A stretch of DNA of 64,000 bases from assembly GCA_017506865.1 (NCBI GenBank), contig JAFCMP010000501.1:744001-808000 (forward strand), read 5' to 3'. The notes under the pieces were generated by a model. That model made no database searches. It was not told the origin of the DNA and saw only the letters and a program-made list of their open reading frames with translations. Numbering within the stretch: the stretch's first letter is position 1; each line of letters opens with the position of its first letter. Shown piece by piece: positions 58,347 to 64,000 of this stretch. The translations under genes and the position numbers were made by a program. The DNA is from Tribonema minus (lineage: Eukaryota; Sar; Xanthophyceae; Tribonematales; Tribonemataceae).

Positions 58347-61300
58347 ATGTCCGTCGGCGTAGCACCAGGGCATGATGGCGCAGGGGAGCTGCTTGAACGC
58401 TACCTCTCTCAGTACGTGCCATCCGCGGCAGTTGCGCTCGGGAATCACAGAGTAGCATCAGAAGACGATGACTTTGATGCCGAAGAGTATCTTGAGGACG
58501 ACGATCGGTCTTATGGTAGCTTGCAGTCAGAGGAGGACTGCGCTGACGCCGACAGCAGCACTCCGACTGTGCAAGTCGGCGGCGGTGAAAACGATGTGAT
58601 AGAAGGGCTCACCATGGGCCTCCTTGGCGTCAGTCCAGAGCCTGGCCAGCTGAGCTATGCCCATAAGTTCTGCTCGCCGGAGGGACGATCCATCGACACC
58701 GCGGCCTCGCGCTACGGAGCTCTGGACACCTGCGAGGGGGGTTTATCACTGGTGCTGGAGGACCCAAACAGCCTGGGTAGTCCCCGGCTGTATGACTACA
58801 TCACTGGGCGGGTTCCTGCACCACCAACAGAGGAGAAAATGCTGGTGCCACCATTTCACGGCGAAGGCTTTCACCCTGCTGTGAGTGGACAAGCGCACTG
58901 GGTTACCGACCCTCTGCTGCCAGGCGACAAAAAGAAGCATCACCATATGAACCAGCAACAGCCACATTACCAGGGCCTCAAGCAGCACCGTAAGGTCAAG
59001 CATTTCAACCAGCCAGCGCCAAACGCAAAGGCAGTAATGTATGCCCCTGCTGCCGATGCTGCCTTGGCCACGCATGCCTACAAACAGCAGCAGCGGCAGG
59101 GCAGCGATGGTGGTGGCGATGCTCCGCAGATGCTGGCGGCGCAGGTGAAGCACCAGCAGTGGCTGGAGGAGCTGGCAGAGGGCAAGAGGAGAGAGAAAGA
59201 TGAGGAGGCAAAGCGGGTACGGCGAGAGGAGAAGCGGCGGCGACGCATTCAGGTACATACTACATGGTGAATATCTGCACTTGTAGTGGTGGTGTCAGGT
59301 GATGTCACGCCAAGAGTGGTCGGCCTGTACACTGTGCAGATTACATTTGATCATGACAACCTGCTTTCAAGTGTAAGCTTTCAGGCAGTGGTTTACAGCA
59401 AATAGTGTACAAGGATAAGGTCCCTTTCACAACATGTCCTTGTTGTGATGTCAATGTTGCGCATGTCATCGTGTAGCCCTTCGACGTGTAGGCTGCGTTT
59501 GCGAGCGCTGTGCATGCAAGAGAGTGCAAGATGACGCGCATAGCATGCAATGATGGCTGGCAGCATCAAAGCACCCAGGCTTTTTGGTGAGGCAAACCGC
59601 AGGTGATGGCACCTACATGATGGGGACTTGTGCGCACTGCACTGCGCGCAGTGAAATGCATAGCAGTGAAATGCATAGTAGTGTTGTTGTCAATCCCAAT
59701 GCACTTTGATGAACTTTGCACACGCTGCCCTACAACTCACCAGTTTTGCTGTCACAGTACATCATCTGCATCCTGCGCATTTGCTGGTCCTAACCCTGCA
59801 CTTTCAGGAAGCACTGCTGGCCAGAGCTCGTCAGCGTCAGGATGGAACTGACGACCACAGCGGAAGTGGAGCTGGGCCAGAAACCATGAGTGTGAGCAAT
59901 GGCAGCCATGGAGCTAGGGGGCACACACCCCTGTATGCGAAGGCAACTGCTGCTGCTAAGACCTGGAAGCTTGCGCAGGTATGCATGTGTTGTGCAGGCA
60001 ACCACTCAGATGCTAATAATGTTTCATTCACAATCATCTCATAAGGAGGGCTGACGTGTGTAGAGCTGTTATGGGAGGCCTCTCCGTATACATGCGCAAC
60101 AGGCACTCATTTATGGAAGCTTCCTGCATGTCACGTCCCGTCCGATTTTCTGATGCACTTGATGATCTCGCTCTCAATCATGCAAGGTGCTCTATGCAGT
60201 ATGGTGCATCCGGATCAGCATGTGTGTCTAACATTGACTGCCGCTAGACAGCACATTCATGCTCCTTGCAAGCTCATCTATATCAGAAGTCAACCGAACA
60301 GTGCACACAGCATTGCAAATGTGTTCTGTTGGATATGATGCCTTACCATTACTTACTTGACCCCGCCTCTGCACTCGCTCACCATTTGCAGGTGGCAACC
60401 AGCGATACGTGCGAGGATCCCGTCGAGCTGGAGCGGCTAGAGGCAGAGCGTACCGCAAAAATAGGCGCACTACGCCGCCAGCGCAAGGAGGAGCACCGCC
60501 ACTACCTGCAGCAGCTTGCAGACAAGCGCAAAGTGGAGGCCGAACGCGCAGCAGCAGACGAGGAACGGCAGAAGGCTATGAGACAGAAGGTGCGCCGCGC
60601 CGCCGCCAGGCAGCTGTTGCAGGCAGCAGCGCAGCACCACCAGAGCCAGAGCCATAGCGCCGACGACTGCAGCGGCGGCGGTGGCGGCGGCAACGTGGGC
60701 GGCAGTGCCAGTTGCGACTGTTGCTCGGATGCCGACGGGGGCGGCGGCAGCACAGGCGCAGCATCTTCGCGGCGAGGATCGCACGTTGGCAGCGCCGTCG
60801 CAGCTGCTGCCGCCAGCGGCGGGGGGCTGGCGGCGGTGCGCGCAGCGCGGCAGGAGACCTGCTCCGAGGGCGACGCCAATGACTGTCGCACGGCGGAGGA
60901 GGTGGAGGCGGCGCGGCGCAGCGAGCGGCGGCGGCAGGGCGAGCTCATCAGGAGGGCTCGCGAGCGCGCGCAGCAGTACATTGATGGACTCAAGACGCGG
61001 CGCTCGCGAGAGCAGCAGGAGGCCGAGGAGGCCACGAAAAAGGCGGCGAAGCAGGCGGCGGCGCGGCGGCACCGGCTGGCGCGGGAGGCCGTTGAGAAGA
61101 AGAGAGACAGCGGCAGCAGTGCTCATGGTACTGGGGAAGAGCAGGATACCTCAGTGGTGGCGGCGGCGGCAGCGGCAGCGGCCGTGCAGCCGAAGGAGGA
61201 CGGTCACGGTGGCTCTGCGGCGGCTAGGAGGAGGAGCTTGAGTGCCAAGGAGGTGGAGGCCAGTGTGGCGCGCCTCACACAGCAGCGGCGGCGGCGCAGC

Positions 61301-64000
61301 CAGAGCCTGGACGGCACCAGCGACACGGCTGCAGCAGCAGCAGCGGCGGCTGCAGGCGGGACAGTGGCCACGGCGGCGGCGGCGCTGCCTTCATCACAGC
61401 TGTCGTTGCCCGATGCACGCGACTTCAACGACTGGAAGCGGCGGAACGGCCTCAGATCAGACGCCAAGGTGTTCATCATGACGGGCTGGTTCCCGTGCGT
61501 AAAGAACGCACTGCAGCAGCGCGGCTGGCACAACAACCCCGACCGCACGTCCCCCTTCTTTGACCTCCGCTGGGCGCTGCACAGCTCCGACAGATCCGCA
61601 GCAGCGCTGCAGCCGTGGCAGCTGAGCAACCACTTTGTGCGCAGCGTGGGCCTCACCACCAAGGCAGGCTTGCTGGACACCATGCGCAGCCTGCGCTGGC
61701 ACGTTAATGCCGACGGCGACAGCGTCTTCCCGCGCTGCTACAACCTGTCGGTGGACACGGACGCGCTGGCATTCATGGAGGACTTCAAGGTGACCGCAGC
61801 CACGAACGTGCTCAAGCACGTGTTGCTGCGCGCCGAGGGCAGGCCAGATGCGCAGGCGGAGTCAAAGCACAACGGCGACGCTGCAAGCGGTGACAAAGCG
61901 GCTGCAGCAGCCAGCAAGGGCTGGCCGGAAGCAAGCAGTGCGACAGCAGCAGCTGATGACAAGCCAGCTCCATCTCTGCCATGCAAGGAGGCTGATGGCA
62001 GCGGTGCTGCTGCTGCCGCTGCTGCTGCCGCAAGCGCCGCCACAGACACTAAGAGTGATGACGCCTCAGAGGGGACACTGGCTTCTGATGCGGCATCAGC
62101 GGCGGCACCAGTGGATGCGCATGCTGACAGCAAGACCGACAAGAGCGACACTCAACACGACTGCGCCAGCGGCAGCAGCAGTGTTTTAGAAGACAGCGAC
62201 TTGGAGAGTGACTATGGCGGTGACGTGCCTGCAACAGCGCTCAACCTGCCGTCCTCAATACGGCAGAACAGCAGTGGCGCGCACGCCCGACTCGTGTCTG
62301 CTAGGCTGCGGCAGTGGTCGCCCGAAGGCGCTCACTTCATGGTCAACGGCACCATTTTGGAGGCAGCACTGGCGGTGTGCATGCGGCGGGTGCGGCGAGC
62401 CAGCAGCTGTGGAGAATCTTGCAGTGGCAGAACAGGGGGGAGCGAGAATGCGGGTGAGTCACCAGTTGCATTGCATTGTGTCTAGACTCTTGTGATATAT
62501 TCCTTATAACTTGAAGTTGACGGCCTGGTGCAATGGCACCAACACTGATGAAAGTCACCAACAAGCAGCTGTTGGTACTAATGATTGCGAGCAAATGCAC
62601 TGGCAGCACGCCCCCTTCACGGTTGCCAAATGACAACGAACGGGTATTCACCGAAAGTCTGCAGCTCACAAATTGTCAAATACAACAGCAAGCTCATCTT
62701 CAGAAGCACGCTGCAAAAAGATGCATCAGTGATTGCAAAGCGGCGGTAAAGGTTATGGTTATGGTCACGGTTCTCCGCACTGCCCTAGGGCTAGGGTTAG
62801 GACGGCAAACGTAAGCATGACTTAACTTCTGCACAATCAACTTTGTACTGGTGTACTGGTGCAAGTAAATGTACCTTTCGGCGACCAACTATTGGACTAC
62901 ATCTCAAGTCCCGTAAAGGTGCATAACTTTGGGTGGCATGGTGCGGCAGGTTGCCATGAAATGCTCAGCCTATATGCTGTCATAATGAATGTCACTGCTG
63001 TGACCATCTCCGCTGCAACACATTGCAGTGTGACCAAAGATCCTTCAACAGATAATGTGGGGTTGCAAGCTGATGCATCATCTGAGCTGAGCTCATGCTG
63101 AGCACGAGAGTATGTTGATTTGTGTGTTGTTGGTGGTGGCCCTCCTCAACTTCAAGTGCACTGTCCGAATCTGCACGCTTTTACGAAACCTCACATCATG
63201 TGTTTGTGCCTTGCTGTTGCATCTTGGCAGACACAGACATGGACACGCCTGAGGGCGAAGAGCCCCTGGTATCCGCAGTGGAGTGGGAGCTTCTATGCCT
63301 GGCCACACACACCACCACCAACCACCCCGACCCTGACTTCACGGGTCTGTACCGTCGGCACACACTCCCCGACGCGCCGCCCCCAGCCCCGGATGCGGCA
63401 GCACTGTCCAAGGCACGCGACAGCGCCACCGCTGCGCCCGTTACCTCCCACGAATTCTATGAGGCGCGGCGCCGGCAGCAGGCGGAGGCGCGCAGGGCAG
63501 ACGTGCGGAGCGCCGCTGCACGCTCAAAGGCAGCAGAAGCCGTGTGGCAGGACGTATCGGTGCTGGGCAGCGGGCGGTTACAGCGCGTCAGGACGGCGCT
63601 CGCGGCGCTGAGGCGCGTGCACGCGCAGTTTGACCTCGACGGCACGTTCGGCCAGAACATCTGGATCATCAAGCCTGCGGCCAAGTCGCGGGGCCGCGGC
63701 ATATCGTGCTTTGCGGACCTGGGGAAGCTGCTGGAGTGCACGGAGACGCTGCACAAGGGGGGCGGCACGGGACTGGACCAGTGGGTGGTGCAGAAGTACA
63801 TTGAGAACCCGCTGCTGATATCGCGGCGCAAGTTCGACATCAGGCAGTGGGTGCTCGTCACCGACTGGAACCCCCTGACCGTCTACTTCTGCGACAAGTG
63901 CTACCTGCGCTTTGGCGTGGAGGACTACACGACCAGCACTTCTGCGCTGAGCAATGCGTACGTGCACCTGGTCAACAACTCCATCGGCAAGACGTCGGAC
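58347..64000 (+). CDS. TTLL3: Tubulin glycylase TTLL3/TTLL8-like, 3' end outside the window
   Basis: Exons 58347-59252, 59808-59978, 60392-62453 and 63231 to the window end, over 1300 codons. It adds glycine to tubulin tails in axonemes. The long N-terminal half is low-complexity and charged (DDFDAEEYLEDDD; RREEKRRRR; poly-Ala, poly-Gly and His/Gln tracts). The catalytic unit starts near residue 700 with DFNDWKRRNGLRSDAKVFIM, TGWFPCVKNALQQRGWHNN and SNHFVRSVGLTTKAGLLD, the TTLL3/8-specific region. It resumes in exon 4 after another Ala/Asp-rich insert: GQNIWIIKPAAKSRGRGIS (ATP-grasp), QWVVQKYIENPLLI, RKFDIRQWVLVTDWNPLTVY and VHLVNNSIGK. The closest known groups are the monoglycylases TTLL3 and TTLL8; which one cannot be decided. 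The metal-binding C-terminal part lies right of the window. Confidence 0.95.

Overview
The window is nuclear DNA from a flagellated unicellular alga. The genes are split by many GT-AG introns, usually with a (T)GCAG acceptor. Exons are GC-rich and introns are nearer neutral, and the introns hold short TTAGGG-type repeats and tandem duplications. I recognise thirteen protein genes, propose one further small gene, and resolve 52 introns with consistent reading phase. One nucleus-encoded SET-domain enzyme starts with a hydrophobic signal peptide followed directly by Phe (..ALA|FVTPP..) and a basic, hydroxylated stretch. That leader type is typical of algae with a secondary red plastid (haptophytes, stramenopiles, cryptophytes). 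CFAP100 and a TTLL3/8 tubulin glycylase show that the cell builds motile cilia. The species cannot be named from the sequence.

Layout, left to right: SAMHD1-type dNTPase (+, 5' end outside); small DOT1-like methyltransferase (-); coiled-coil repeat protein (+); small candidate myristoylated protein (+); NUP88 nucleoporin (-); plastid SET methyltransferase (+); soluble inorganic pyrophosphatase (+); APC-type amino-acid permease (-); actin (-); PRMT9-type arginine methyltransferase (+); ER-luminal CS-domain protein (-); hotdog thioesterase (+); CFAP100 (-); TTLL3/8 glycylase (+, 3' end outside).

The genes are ordered mainly as head-to-head pairs with 145-230 bp between start codons: DOT1-like/coiled-coil, NUP88/SET, actin/PRMT9 and CFAP100/TTLL3. 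The CS/hotdog pair is also divergent, but the hotdog start is unresolved. The pairs alternate with convergent 3' ends. The CFAP100/TTLL3 pair is functionally coherent, since both act on the axoneme. The others look like housekeeping genes sharing promoter space.

The most interesting observations are these. A coiled-coil protein carries RRxS motifs spaced exactly 54 residues apart over six copies; as an alpha-helix that is about 8.1 nm, close to the tubulin-dimer repeat. A 107-aa candidate protein has an N-myristoylation signal and a duplicated octapeptide whose two DNA copies differ only by synonymous changes. A CS-domain protein has both a signal peptide and a C-terminal ADEL. A tandem repeat encodes a C-x2-C-x5-H-x2-C-x2-C-x2-H pattern. 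A TTGAAGTT-type 8-mer is over-represented. I saw no transposons, tRNAs, rRNAs or CRISPR arrays.
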